7,783 nucleotides of DNA, taken from positions 3,776 to 11,558 of the forward strand of contig DEBN01000041.1 of assembly GCA_002348825.1 (NCBI GenBank), given 5' to 3'. Made by a program: the position numbers and the translations under genes. The notes beneath the pieces were generated by a model that searched no databases, was not told where the DNA came from, and worked only from the letters and a program-made list of their open reading frames with translations. This document shows, piece after piece, positions 1-6,158 of this stretch (the stretch's first letter is position 1; every line of letters begins with the position of its first letter). This stretch comes from Gammaproteobacteria bacterium UBA2955. GTDB taxonomy: Bacteria > Pseudomonadota > Gammaproteobacteria > Pseudomonadales > Azotimanducaceae.

Positions 1-166
1 ACTCTGCACCATGACGGAACAAGGGTCTAGGACTATGCGCTTTGAATCTATATTTTTTTGCAAATTTGTGTCTTTATGGGTCGCTAAAGGCTGGTAAACG
101 TAACCGCGACTTACCAAACTGATAACTCGAATACGCCACCCAACTGCGCTGCGAAAAGGAAACCCA
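1..166 (+). promoter_or_regulatory. Upstream region of the NUP gene with an AT-rich candidate promoter
   Basis: No gene is supported here. An AT-rich patch at about 42-77, including a run of seven T at 53-59, stands out from the surrounding sequence and is the likeliest promoter zone for the lipoprotein gene at 167. Possible -35 matches are TTGAAT (42-47) and TTGCAA (58-63), but no convincing -10 hexamer sits at standard spacing, so exact boxes cannot be assigned. A 28-codon frame at 11-94 has no ribosome binding site and resembles no family I recognise. Confidence 0.3.
156..160 (+). promoter_or_regulatory. Ribosome binding site of the NUP gene
   Basis: AAGGA lies six bases before the ATG at 167. 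This supports that ATG rather than an internal start, and with it a complete lipoprotein-type signal sequence. Confidence 0.7.
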
Positions 167-1294
167 ATGCCCGCATTCTTAACCGCTTACCCGACCTTAA
201 AGGCCGGCAAATTATTTTCGATTAGAGCTTTGGCGCTACTGCTGTTATCGCTGACGAGCGCGGCCTGCACGGCCCCATCGGAGTCAACAACCGAGACGAC
301 AAACCCCGCTCCTTTGCCGGTTAAAGTTGTGGTGATTACCATGTTCGAAATCGGTGCTGACGAAGGCGACGCAGCCGGCGAGTTTCAGCTATGGAAAACG
401 CGCCGTAACCTCAACGAGCGCATCCCCTTTCCGCAGTCCCATCACGACCTGTATTACAACAGCGATTCGCAAATCTTGGGTATGGTTACCGGGATCGGCA
501 CCGCAAAGTCTGCAACAGCCACTATGGCTCTGGGTCTGGATTCCCGTTTTGATCTGTCCCAAGCGTATTGGATGGTCGCCGGTATCGCCGGTATTGATCC
601 GGAAGACGCGTCCATCGGATCGGTAGCGTGGTCCTCTTATCTGGTAGACGGCGACCTCGGCCATGAGATCGACGCACGAGAGATGCCAGCAGATTGGGAC
701 ACCGGCTTTTTCGCTCGCTACACCCAGTTCCCCTACGACCCGGCACGACCGGAACCCACCGGAGAAATGTTTCAAGCCAACCCGGCCTTGCGCGATTGGG
801 CCTACGAACTGACCAAGGACGCACCGCTGGTCGACCCGGAGGCTCTGGCGGCTACCCGCGACCTCTACACCGAGCACCCTAACGCGCAAAAGCCACCGTT
901 CGTACTCACCGGCGGCCATATTGCCGCTATGACCTTTTGGCACGGCGCACTGATGAATGAATGGGCCAACCGCTGGGTCAGCTATTGGTCGGACGGGGCC
1001 ACGGATTTTGTCACCTCCGCAATGGAGGACACCGGTACCTATCAGGCCTTGTACTATCTGGATAAAATCAACAAAGTCGACGTCGAGCGCTTTTTAGTGC
1101 TGCGCGGTGGCAGCAACTACACCATGCAACCACCTGGCGTTACAGCCGCAGAAAACCTGCTCAAAGAAAACGACGGCTACGCCGGCTTACAGGCTTCATT
1201 GGAGAACATTTACATCGCCGGCTCCATAGTCATCGACGAACTGCTCGAAAATTGGGACCGATACTCTATGACGGTACCGGGTAGCAAAGAATGA
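167..1294 (+). CDS. NUP-family purine nucleoside permease-like lipoprotein
   Basis: This 375-residue protein belongs to the NUP ('purine nucleoside permease') family, recognised from conserved blocks: VVVITMFE (about 55-61), YYNSDSQILGMVTGIGTAKS (about 97-116), AGIAGIDP, DGDLGHEIDARE, QKPPFVLTGG, TFWHG, NEWANRW, AMEDTGT (about 285-291) and GGSNYTMQP (about 314-322). The N-terminus has basic residues, a hydrophobic stretch (about 21-33) and Cys34 in TSAAC, an imperfect lipobox; a Ser/Thr/Pro-rich linker (35-51) follows. I infer an outer-membrane lipoprotein facing the periplasm, since Thr rather than Asp follows the Cys. No other membrane segment is evident, so a channel or carrier role is doubtful. 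The Met-Glu (286-287) and Ser-Asn (316-317) motifs resemble ribose- and base-binding motifs of nucleoside phosphorylases, so nucleoside binding or cleavage is an alternative. The secreted adenosine deaminase gene follows 50 bp downstream, probably co-transcribed. Family assignment is firm; biochemical activity is not. Confidence 0.92.
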   Translation: MPAFLTAYPTLKAGKLFSIRALALLLLSLTSAACTAPSESTTETTNPAPLPVKVVVITMFEIGADEGDAAGEFQLWKTRRNLNERIPFPQSHHDLYYNSDSQILGMVTGIGTAKSATATMALGLDSRFDLSQAYWMVAGIAGIDPEDASIGSVAWSSYLVDGDLGHEIDAREMPADWDTGFFARYTQFPYDPARPEPTGEMFQANPALRDWAYELTKDAPLVDPEALAATRDLYTEHPNAQKPPFVLTGGHIAAMTFWHGALMNEWANRWVSYWSDGATDFVTSAMEDTGTYQALYYLDKINKVDVERFLVLRGGSNYTMQPPGVTAAENLLKENDGYAGLQASLENIYIAGSIVIDELLENWDRYSMTVPGSKE

Positions 1295-1344
1295 TCTCAA
1301 TAATCCAAGCTGTGGATGCACCGGGCACTTATTAAGCTGTATCC

Positions 1345-2874
1345 ATGAATCCCACAGCCACTCCAATCAGGGCTGCCACCGCCTGCAAAGCTCTGCTAAT
1401 TATTTTGCTAACGTTTCCAGCCGCGAGCGCGTTAGCCAACAGCGCTGCGCACTATTTTGAATCGGTCAAACAAGATCCCGTGAAACTACGACAGTTTCTG
1501 CAACAATTTCCAAAAGGGGGTGACCTACACAATCACCTTTCCGGGGCGATTTACGCCGAATCGTATTTAGCTTGGGCACGGGAGGACGGCAAGTGTATCG
1601 ACCTTGACACCCACATCATCACGCCGCCGCCCTGCGGTAGTGCGGCAAACCTTGACGAAATTATGGCCGATGCATCGCGTACGCCAATGGAGCCCATCAT
1701 CGATGCGCTGTCCATTCGCAACTTCGCGCGTCGCTCAATTTCTGGCCACGATCAATTCTTTGCCACATTCGATCGTTTTCGATCGGCGGCCATGGGCCGA
1801 TTCGGCGACATGGTCGCTGAAGCACGTCGCCGCGCCGGGCGGCAGAACATGGTGTATTTAGAATTGATGCTTAGCCTCGGTATGCTCGAGGTTGCCCAGT
1901 TAGCCGCACACAGCGGCCGGTTAGATAGGCCTTTTGGTCAACGGATCAATCACGCCGAGGTCGACACCATTGTCGATGCTGTAGTTAAGCAATTGGACGA
2001 TATTGAGATACGTCAAAAACAACTGCTGGGGTGCAGCAGCGAGGCGGCCGTCACGCCGACAGGCTGCGACGTTACGGTACGCTTTCAAGCTCAGGTGTTG
2101 CGCACCTTCGCGCCAGTTCAGGTGTACGCCCAAACGCTGCTGGCGGTTAAACTGATACAGGCCGACCCGCGCGTTGTCGGACTGAACTTCGTCGCTCCGG
2201 AAGACCATCGCATTGCGCTGCGCGACTACCGACAGCATATGCGATTCGTCGCCGAACTCAGCGCGGCATTTCCAAGCCGTCCCGCTGGCATCGCACTGCA
2301 CGCGGGCGAGCTGACCATGGGCCTGGTGCCGCCGGAGGATCTTGGTTGGCATATTCGCGACGCCGTCGCAACCGCCGGAGCAACCCGCATTGGTCACGGC
2401 ATTGACATCGCCTACGATGACGACATGGATGGCCTGCTGAAGACCATGGCGAAACAAGATGTCATGGTTGAGATTAATCTGACCAGCAACGATGTCATTT
2501 TAGGGATTACAGGCGCCGCGCACCCGTTGCCCACCTATCTCGAATACGGCGTACCCGTGACATTGTCAACGGATGACGAAGGGGTATCGCGTATCGACCT
2601 AACCCACGAATATCAGCGCGCCGCTACGACCTATAACCTTGGTTATTCGCAACTTCGCGGCTTCGCCCGCAACTCTCTGCAATACAGTTTTTTGCCCGGA
2701 GCGCGGTTATTCGACAACCCTGAGAAAGGCCAGGCCGTCTCGGCGTGCGCTAACCAGGATCTGGGCTCTACAGATACGAGCAGAATGTGCGCCGAATTTC
2801 TAGCAGCAAGTCCTAAGGCCACGCTGCAATGGGAATTAGAAAAACGCCTCAGCGCTTTTGAAGCGCGCTTTTAG
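1345..2874 (+). CDS. Secreted adenosine deaminase (long, ADGF-like form)
   Basis: This zinc hydrolase of the adenosine deaminase family should convert adenosine (or deoxyadenosine) to inosine plus ammonia. Residues 1-31 form a Sec signal peptide (Arg9/Lys15, hydrophobic 16-24, cleavage after ALA at 29-31), so it acts in the periplasm or outside the cell. The active-site set is complete: H62-x-H64 in GGDLHNHLSGA, H319-A-G-E322 (zinc His and catalytic Glu), H351 in IGHGID, and D410-D411 in STDDE. At 509 residues it is longer than the roughly 340-residue cytosolic enzyme and resembles the growth-factor (ADGF/ADA2-like) branch, including the PKGGDLHNHL entry. The predicted mature protein has six Cys in three local pairs (84/97, 230/241, 468/482), which fits disulfides formed outside the cytoplasm. 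The ATG at 1345 has no clear Shine-Dalgarno sequence; it is chosen because it gives an intact signal peptide. Preference for adenosine over adenine or AMP is inferred from the family. Confidence 0.92.
   Translation: MNPTATPIRAATACKALLIILLTFPAASALANSAAHYFESVKQDPVKLRQFLQQFPKGGDLHNHLSGAIYAESYLAWAREDGKCIDLDTHIITPPPCGSAANLDEIMADASRTPMEPIIDALSIRNFARRSISGHDQFFATFDRFRSAAMGRFGDMVAEARRRAGRQNMVYLELMLSLGMLEVAQLAAHSGRLDRPFGQRINHAEVDTIVDAVVKQLDDIEIRQKQLLGCSSEAAVTPTGCDVTVRFQAQVLRTFAPVQVYAQTLLAVKLIQADPRVVGLNFVAPEDHRIALRDYRQHMRFVAELSAAFPSRPAGIALHAGELTMGLVPPEDLGWHIRDAVATAGATRIGHGIDIAYDDDMDGLLKTMAKQDVMVEINLTSNDVILGITGAAHPLPTYLEYGVPVTLSTDDEGVSRIDLTHEYQRAATTYNLGYSQLRGFARNSLQYSFLPGARLFDNPEKGQAVSACANQDLGSTDTSRMCAEFLAASPKATLQWELEKRLSAFEARF
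2852..2866 (+). terminator. Possible terminator hairpin at the end of the adenosine deaminase gene
   Basis: GCGCTT and AAGCGC form a perfect 6-bp stem around a TTG loop, followed shortly by CTTTT. The hairpin lies inside the last codons of the deaminase gene and just before the tail-to-tail junction with the phosphoribosyltransferase on the other strand. The T tract is short, so termination is plausible but unproven. Confidence 0.35.
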
Positions 2875-2894
2875 CCAACGCACAGCCGCCCGCT

Positions 2895-3455
2895 TTATAG
2901 GTGGTGGCTCAGGACCTCATAAAGCTCGGGCTTATGGGCTTTGATTTCTTCCGGTGTGAGCCCTTCAACCGAATGCGGATAAATCAACCATTCATCGGTT
3001 TCGTGTAGGAAATATTCCGGTATGCGGTCCGTTTCGTTACGGCTGGGCTTGAAGTACGGCACCGCAACACGAATATCTTGGGGAAGATTCAGTTTCAACT
3101 GCGTCGCCATTGTGTCGATGATGGCATTGATGGTTTGACCGGTATCGAAGACGTCGTCAACGATGAGCACGCGATCTTCGGCCGACAAGTTTTTTACCAG
3201 ATAACTCAGACCATGGATGATCACGTTGCGCGACTGCTGATCTATGCCGTGGTAAGAACTGGTTCGAACAAGAATATGATCGGTTTCGATGTTGTGATAA
3301 GCAAAGTATTCTTGCACCGCCAAACCAATGGGCGCGCCTCCACGCCAGAGCGCCATAATAAAGGTAGGCTCAAAACCGCTTTGGTGAACGCGCCTGGCTA
3401 GGCGAAATGAGTCGGCGAGTAAATCTTCTGCACCAATGTAGAATTTTTCCGTCAT
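2895..3455 (-). CDS. Purine-type phosphoribosyltransferase with a canonical PRPP loop
   Basis: This 186-residue type I phosphoribosyltransferase most resembles the short hypoxanthine phosphoribosyltransferase-like group (COG2236-like). It would join a purine base to PRPP, giving a nucleotide and pyrophosphate in the cytoplasm. The PRPP-binding loop VLIVDDVFDTGQT (96-108) has both acidic residues (D100, D101), the catalytic-position D104 and the T-G-x-T phosphate clamp. LWRGG (36-40) matches the pyrophosphate-side loop, and Ser67-Tyr68 matches the flexible-loop Ser-Tyr pair of hypoxanthine-guanine transferases. The C-terminal EWLIYPHSVEGL, with its Trp, is the expected base-stacking region. 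No signal peptide is seen. It is divergent from its paralogue at 3549 and convergent, 20 bp apart, with the adenosine deaminase gene. The start has no Shine-Dalgarno sequence, and a good -10 box sits directly upstream. Base specificity (hypoxanthine, guanine or xanthine) cannot be read from the sequence. Confidence 0.9.
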   Translation of the reverse strand: MTEKFYIGAEDLLADSFRLARRVHQSGFEPTFIMALWRGGAPIGLAVQEYFAYHNIETDHILVRTSSYHGIDQQSRNVIIHGLSYLVKNLSAEDRVLIVDDVFDTGQTINAIIDTMATQLKLNLPQDIRVAVPYFKPSRNETDRIPEYFLHETDEWLIYPHSVEGLTPEEIKAHKPELYEVLSHHL

Positions 3456-3461
3456 GGCGCC

Positions 3462-3467
3462 ATTATC
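3462..3467 (-). promoter_or_regulatory. Candidate -10 box of the minus-strand phosphoribosyltransferase
   Basis: Read on the minus strand this is GATAAT, five of six matches to TATAAT, with TTGTGT 18 bp upstream (plus-strand 3486-3491) as a weak -35. Standard spacing puts the transcript start at about 3455, the A of the start codon, so the mRNA could be leaderless. The lack of a Shine-Dalgarno sequence agrees with that. Confidence 0.4.
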
Positions 3468-3498
3468 AATAAGACTGGGTTAACAACACAACGTACAG

Positions 3499-3526
3499 TT
3501 GCCTATCAGAATGAATAATTTATACC
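3499..3526 (+). promoter_or_regulatory. Candidate promoter of the plus-strand phosphoribosyltransferase
   Basis: TTGCCT (3499-3504) and TATACC (3521-3526) match four of six bases each to the sigma70 consensus, with a 16-bp spacer, within an AT-rich patch. The predicted transcript start is around 3533, leaving a leader of roughly 16 bases. The leader lacks a recognisable Shine-Dalgarno sequence before the ATG at 3549. The divergent promoter for 2895-3455 lies within the same 93 bp, so the two may share control. Confidence 0.35.
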
Positions 3527-3548
3527 GCACAGCGCAGATACTGGCCTC

Positions 3549-4121
3549 ATGAATGTATCCCAGACCGACAAATTATTTGCCAGCGAACAAACTCATATCG
3601 CGGATTCCTACCGCTTGGGCGCAGCCATCTATGCCAGCGGTTATCGACCGACCTTCATTGTCGGACTGTGGCGCGGTGGCAGCACCGTGGCCCTCGCGGT
3701 GCAGGAATGCCTTGCCTACTTGGGTGTGGCTACCGACCACACCACCATTCGGACGTCCTACGAAGGCCGACCTCAATACGAGCGGTCGACGGCCGCTAAA
3801 GAAGGTATTCGCGTGCACGGCAAAAGCTACGCACTGGAGGCGTTAAGTGCTGAGGACCGACTACTAATCGTTGACGATGTTTACCGCAGCGGCCGCCACA
3901 CTCGTGCCGTGGTTGATCAATTATCCATGGGGCTGCGTCGTAACATGCCAAAAGATGTGCGCGTAGCGGCATTATGGAAACACACCGACGTCACCGCGCC
4001 CGATCCCGATTATTTCTTGCATACAACCGACCAGTGGATAGTGCTGCCCTATGAAATGCGCGGAATCAGTGAAGATGAGTTGCGAGCCAACAAACCGTTT
4101 TTGAGCGACCTGTTGGACTGA
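3549..4121 (+). CDS. Phosphoribosyltransferase paralogue with a divergent PRPP loop
   Basis: This 190-residue protein is a paralogue of the divergently transcribed transferase. Aligning this protein's residues 16-72 with its partner gives 29 identities in 57 positions by hand count. It keeps LWRGG (40-44), Ser70-Tyr71, the acidic pair D109-D110 in LLIVDDVYRSG, and the C-terminal QWIVLPYEMRGI region. In the PRPP loop the Asp-Thr-Gly of the partner becomes Arg113-Ser-Gly, followed by Arg116-His117-Thr118, so the acidic residue that normally assists base chemistry is Arg. The flexible loop between the Ser-Tyr pair and the conserved HGxSY is about five residues longer. It may prefer a different base, work more slowly, or have a binding or regulatory role as PyrR-like proteins do. 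The gene meets the HTTM-DCC gene tail to tail with six bases between. It is clearly in the family, but activity is uncertain. Confidence 0.87.
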   Translation: MNVSQTDKLFASEQTHIADSYRLGAAIYASGYRPTFIVGLWRGGSTVALAVQECLAYLGVATDHTTIRTSYEGRPQYERSTAAKEGIRVHGKSYALEALSAEDRLLIVDDVYRSGRHTRAVVDQLSMGLRRNMPKDVRVAALWKHTDVTAPDPDYFLHTTDQWIVLPYEMRGISEDELRANKPFLSDLLD

Positions 4122-4136
4122 CGCGCTTTAGCGCGT
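4121..4136. terminator. Convergent-gene hairpin between the transferase and HTTM-DCC genes
   Basis: ACGCGC and GCGCGT form a perfect 6-bp stem around a TTTA loop. The first base of the hairpin is the last base of the transferase stop codon, and the loop contains the stop codon of the minus-strand gene. A symmetric stem could serve both strands, but neither side is followed by a clear T run, so it may be a weak or Rho-assisted terminator at best. Confidence 0.35.
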
Positions 4137-6047
4137 TAGCCCCAATAGTTGATTGAGCTGCGCAGTGACCTGTTCTTCAGTGTGCCCAGCACACCAATGG
4201 CGCCAGATGCGCTTGGCCGATACCGAATTCTCCGCCTCGCCCGGCAACGGAGTAACTTGTGTTTTGCTGTATATAAACAAACCTGCTAGGCCAACCTCCG
4301 GGTTCTGCGGATGCCGCCAGTTTTCGCACAACCAGCGCGCATAATATTGCCGATATTTTCGATGCCGCTTACTGGCGAGTCGCTGTAAATATTTCCGCCA
4401 GCGGTAGTTATCAAAAACCTGAATATTTTTGAGCTGCGTTTCTACCTGCTCGCTCATCGCCGGCGATCCGGTTTCCAAATACACCAGGTCGCCCCGAGTG
4501 GTGAGTCCAGGCACCACCAGCCAAGAGTCGCTTTTACGAGGATAGGGCGCAAACATGTCCCATGTTTGCGTTAGGTTGAGCAATCGCAACACTGGTTCTA
4601 CGGGCAGTCGCGCGTTTTCCTGCAAACCGAATTGTTTAACAATCGCCGAACGCCACGCTGGAATGGTTTGAATATTCCAAGCCATGACGCTCAGCAACAT
4701 CACCGCCACAAACAGCTGCGAACCGAGGCCGGGGTATTTAGCAGTACTCCGCCACGGCAACAACACCGCAAACACCCGACCAAATCCGTCGCGGTGGGTA
4801 CCAATCCAATGGTAAATACGATCGCCCACGGGAGAGGCAAACTGGATTACCGGAGCGAGCACGAAAAACACCGGCGAGGCTCTGAACAAGGCTGCCAACG
4901 CAGCGGTCTTAGTGGTAAGCGCGCCGGTGTGGTCTTCGACCACCCAACTAAACTCTTGTTCGAGCAATCGAGCGATATTTTCTTTGCTCTGGGCCGGCTG
5001 TATCTCAGCCTTGTCAAGCAGTAGGAAGGTTCGAAGCAGGTGGCAGGTTTTCTCGCAAAACGCACAGGGCTGGTCATAGTAAACCGTAAGCCTGTTAGCC
5101 CGCCGACCCCGCGGCGCAAATAACCTTGTTTGTAGGCGGTCCCAAAAACTCGACGGCAAGAACAGCAGCATCGTGGCGATGGATATAAACGGAAATAGGC
5201 CGATTTCAAGGTTGAGTAGAAATCCCACCTCTAAACTTACAAACGCTAGAACCCCCAAATAACGAAACATAGGATTGAGCCAAGGGGAAAAAATCAGCAC
5301 CGGCCCAACAAACTCTAGCCACCATACATAATGAGTTAGCGGTACCGTGAGGCTGTGCCAGTCTCGCCACTGCTGGGCAAACCAGGTATTGATGTCGTCG
5401 AGATGCAAGGCGTAGTAGATAGCCGTTCCATCCAGTTGCCATTCGGCCCCGGTTTTTAGCCATGCGGAAAAAAAGTACACGGCCATGGCCTGAAGCAAAA
5501 TAGCGGCGCTGGCGACGCTCAAATGTGCGCTTGGGAACTTTGGCGAGCCGGCATTTATAGCCGCCTCCTGACCCCTATCACGCACTAAAGTGGCATCGAT
5601 CGAATAACGCGCGCCCATGGGCAGGAAGATGCTCCAGAACAGCATCGCCACCAGCAGGATATCACCACCCTGCAAGAGCATCGGCGCGCGGAAATGCAGA
5701 GATCCCAGCAGCACAAAACTAGCCAAGGTGCTAAGGCGGGTCCGATAACCGAGTATCAAAGCCACCGCACTCAACGCTGCCACACAGTTGAGCAAAGCCG
5801 CCCAGAGCCAGTGACCGTGGATAAAATATAGAGAAAGGCGCCACTCGTTATTCCACTGAATAATCCATTCTCTCGGCGTTAGCCCATCGTCGCTCAGCCA
5901 TAGAATGAGATCGGGCGCTCTAATGAGGAGATCGGCAATGAGGATCAGCCCGAGTGCGATACGAAACAGCGCCAGCCCACGTAAATCGACACTGAACACG
6001 GCACGCAGATCGGGGAAAAGCGCCTTGGGTATCACAGCCACCCCCAT
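4128..6047 (-). CDS. HTTM-DCC fusion membrane protein
   Basis: This 639-residue protein joins an HTTM domain (horizontally transferred transmembrane, related to vitamin K-dependent gamma-carboxylase) to a DCC (DUF393) thiol-redox-like domain. Residues about 20-305 hold seven or eight hydrophobic segments, starting with DLRGLALFRI and including LLQGGDILLVAML, typical of HTTM. Residues about 318-433 form the DCC domain with the defining D325-x-x-C328-x-x-C331 motif and a further Cys335. A later membrane segment (about 444-461) precedes a C-terminal soluble region with WDMFAPYP (496-503), a motif I associate with such fusions, and a strongly basic stretch (about 553-575). The DCC part suggests a thiol-disulfide or redox partner role; HTTM function is unknown in most bacteria. 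The ATG at 6047 lacks a Shine-Dalgarno sequence, but upstream sequence offers no better start before HTTM begins. It lies 111 bp downstream of the PhyH gene, so co-transcription is possible but unproven. Confidence 0.88.
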   Translation of the reverse strand: MGVAVIPKALFPDLRAVFSVDLRGLALFRIALGLILIADLLIRAPDLILWLSDDGLTPREWIIQWNNEWRLSLYFIHGHWLWAALLNCVAALSAVALILGYRTRLSTLASFVLLGSLHFRAPMLLQGGDILLVAMLFWSIFLPMGARYSIDATLVRDRGQEAAINAGSPKFPSAHLSVASAAILLQAMAVYFFSAWLKTGAEWQLDGTAIYYALHLDDINTWFAQQWRDWHSLTVPLTHYVWWLEFVGPVLIFSPWLNPMFRYLGVLAFVSLEVGFLLNLEIGLFPFISIATMLLFLPSSFWDRLQTRLFAPRGRRANRLTVYYDQPCAFCEKTCHLLRTFLLLDKAEIQPAQSKENIARLLEQEFSWVVEDHTGALTTKTAALAALFRASPVFFVLAPVIQFASPVGDRIYHWIGTHRDGFGRVFAVLLPWRSTAKYPGLGSQLFVAVMLLSVMAWNIQTIPAWRSAIVKQFGLQENARLPVEPVLRLLNLTQTWDMFAPYPRKSDSWLVVPGLTTRGDLVYLETGSPAMSEQVETQLKNIQVFDNYRWRKYLQRLASKRHRKYRQYYARWLCENWRHPQNPEVGLAGLFIYSKTQVTPLPGEAENSVSAKRIWRHWCAGHTEEQVTAQLNQLLGLTR

Positions 6048-6158
6048 AACAAGTGTGGATATCTGCCGTACGGCGATAGCGTTAAAACAACTAATCGCGT
6101 CGCGGTCATCGGCGCAGATGGTCTTGTCGCAGTCAGCGAACAGTTCATTGCAGGTCGA

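Noticed and set aside
11..94. Short plus-strand frame of 28 codons at the left edge
   Set aside because: It has no ribosome binding site or recognisable sequence and lies in the probable promoter region.
389..943. Minus-strand open frame of 184 codons within the NUP gene
   Set aside because: It lies entirely antisense to a strongly conserved family protein, and its translation is rich in Arg/Gly/Val with no recognisable domain.
1768..1785. CGATCG-TTTT-CGATCG inverted repeat inside the adenosine deaminase gene
   Set aside because: It encodes Phe-Asp-Arg-Phe-Arg in a conserved helix region, and a single coding repeat of this size is easily chance.
1921..2457. Minus-strand open frame of 178 codons within the adenosine deaminase gene
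   Set aside because: It is antisense to the catalytic core of a well-matched enzyme, with no domain or ribosome binding site.
4632..5209. Open frames on both strands within the HTTM-DCC gene
   Set aside because: These are frame shadows; the main frame carries intact HTTM and DCC motifs throughout.
6065..6074. GCCGTACGGC palindrome upstream of the HTTM-DCC gene
   Set aside because: It is a single 10-bp palindrome with no second copy, regulator gene or promoter boxes nearby, so an operator call is not supported.
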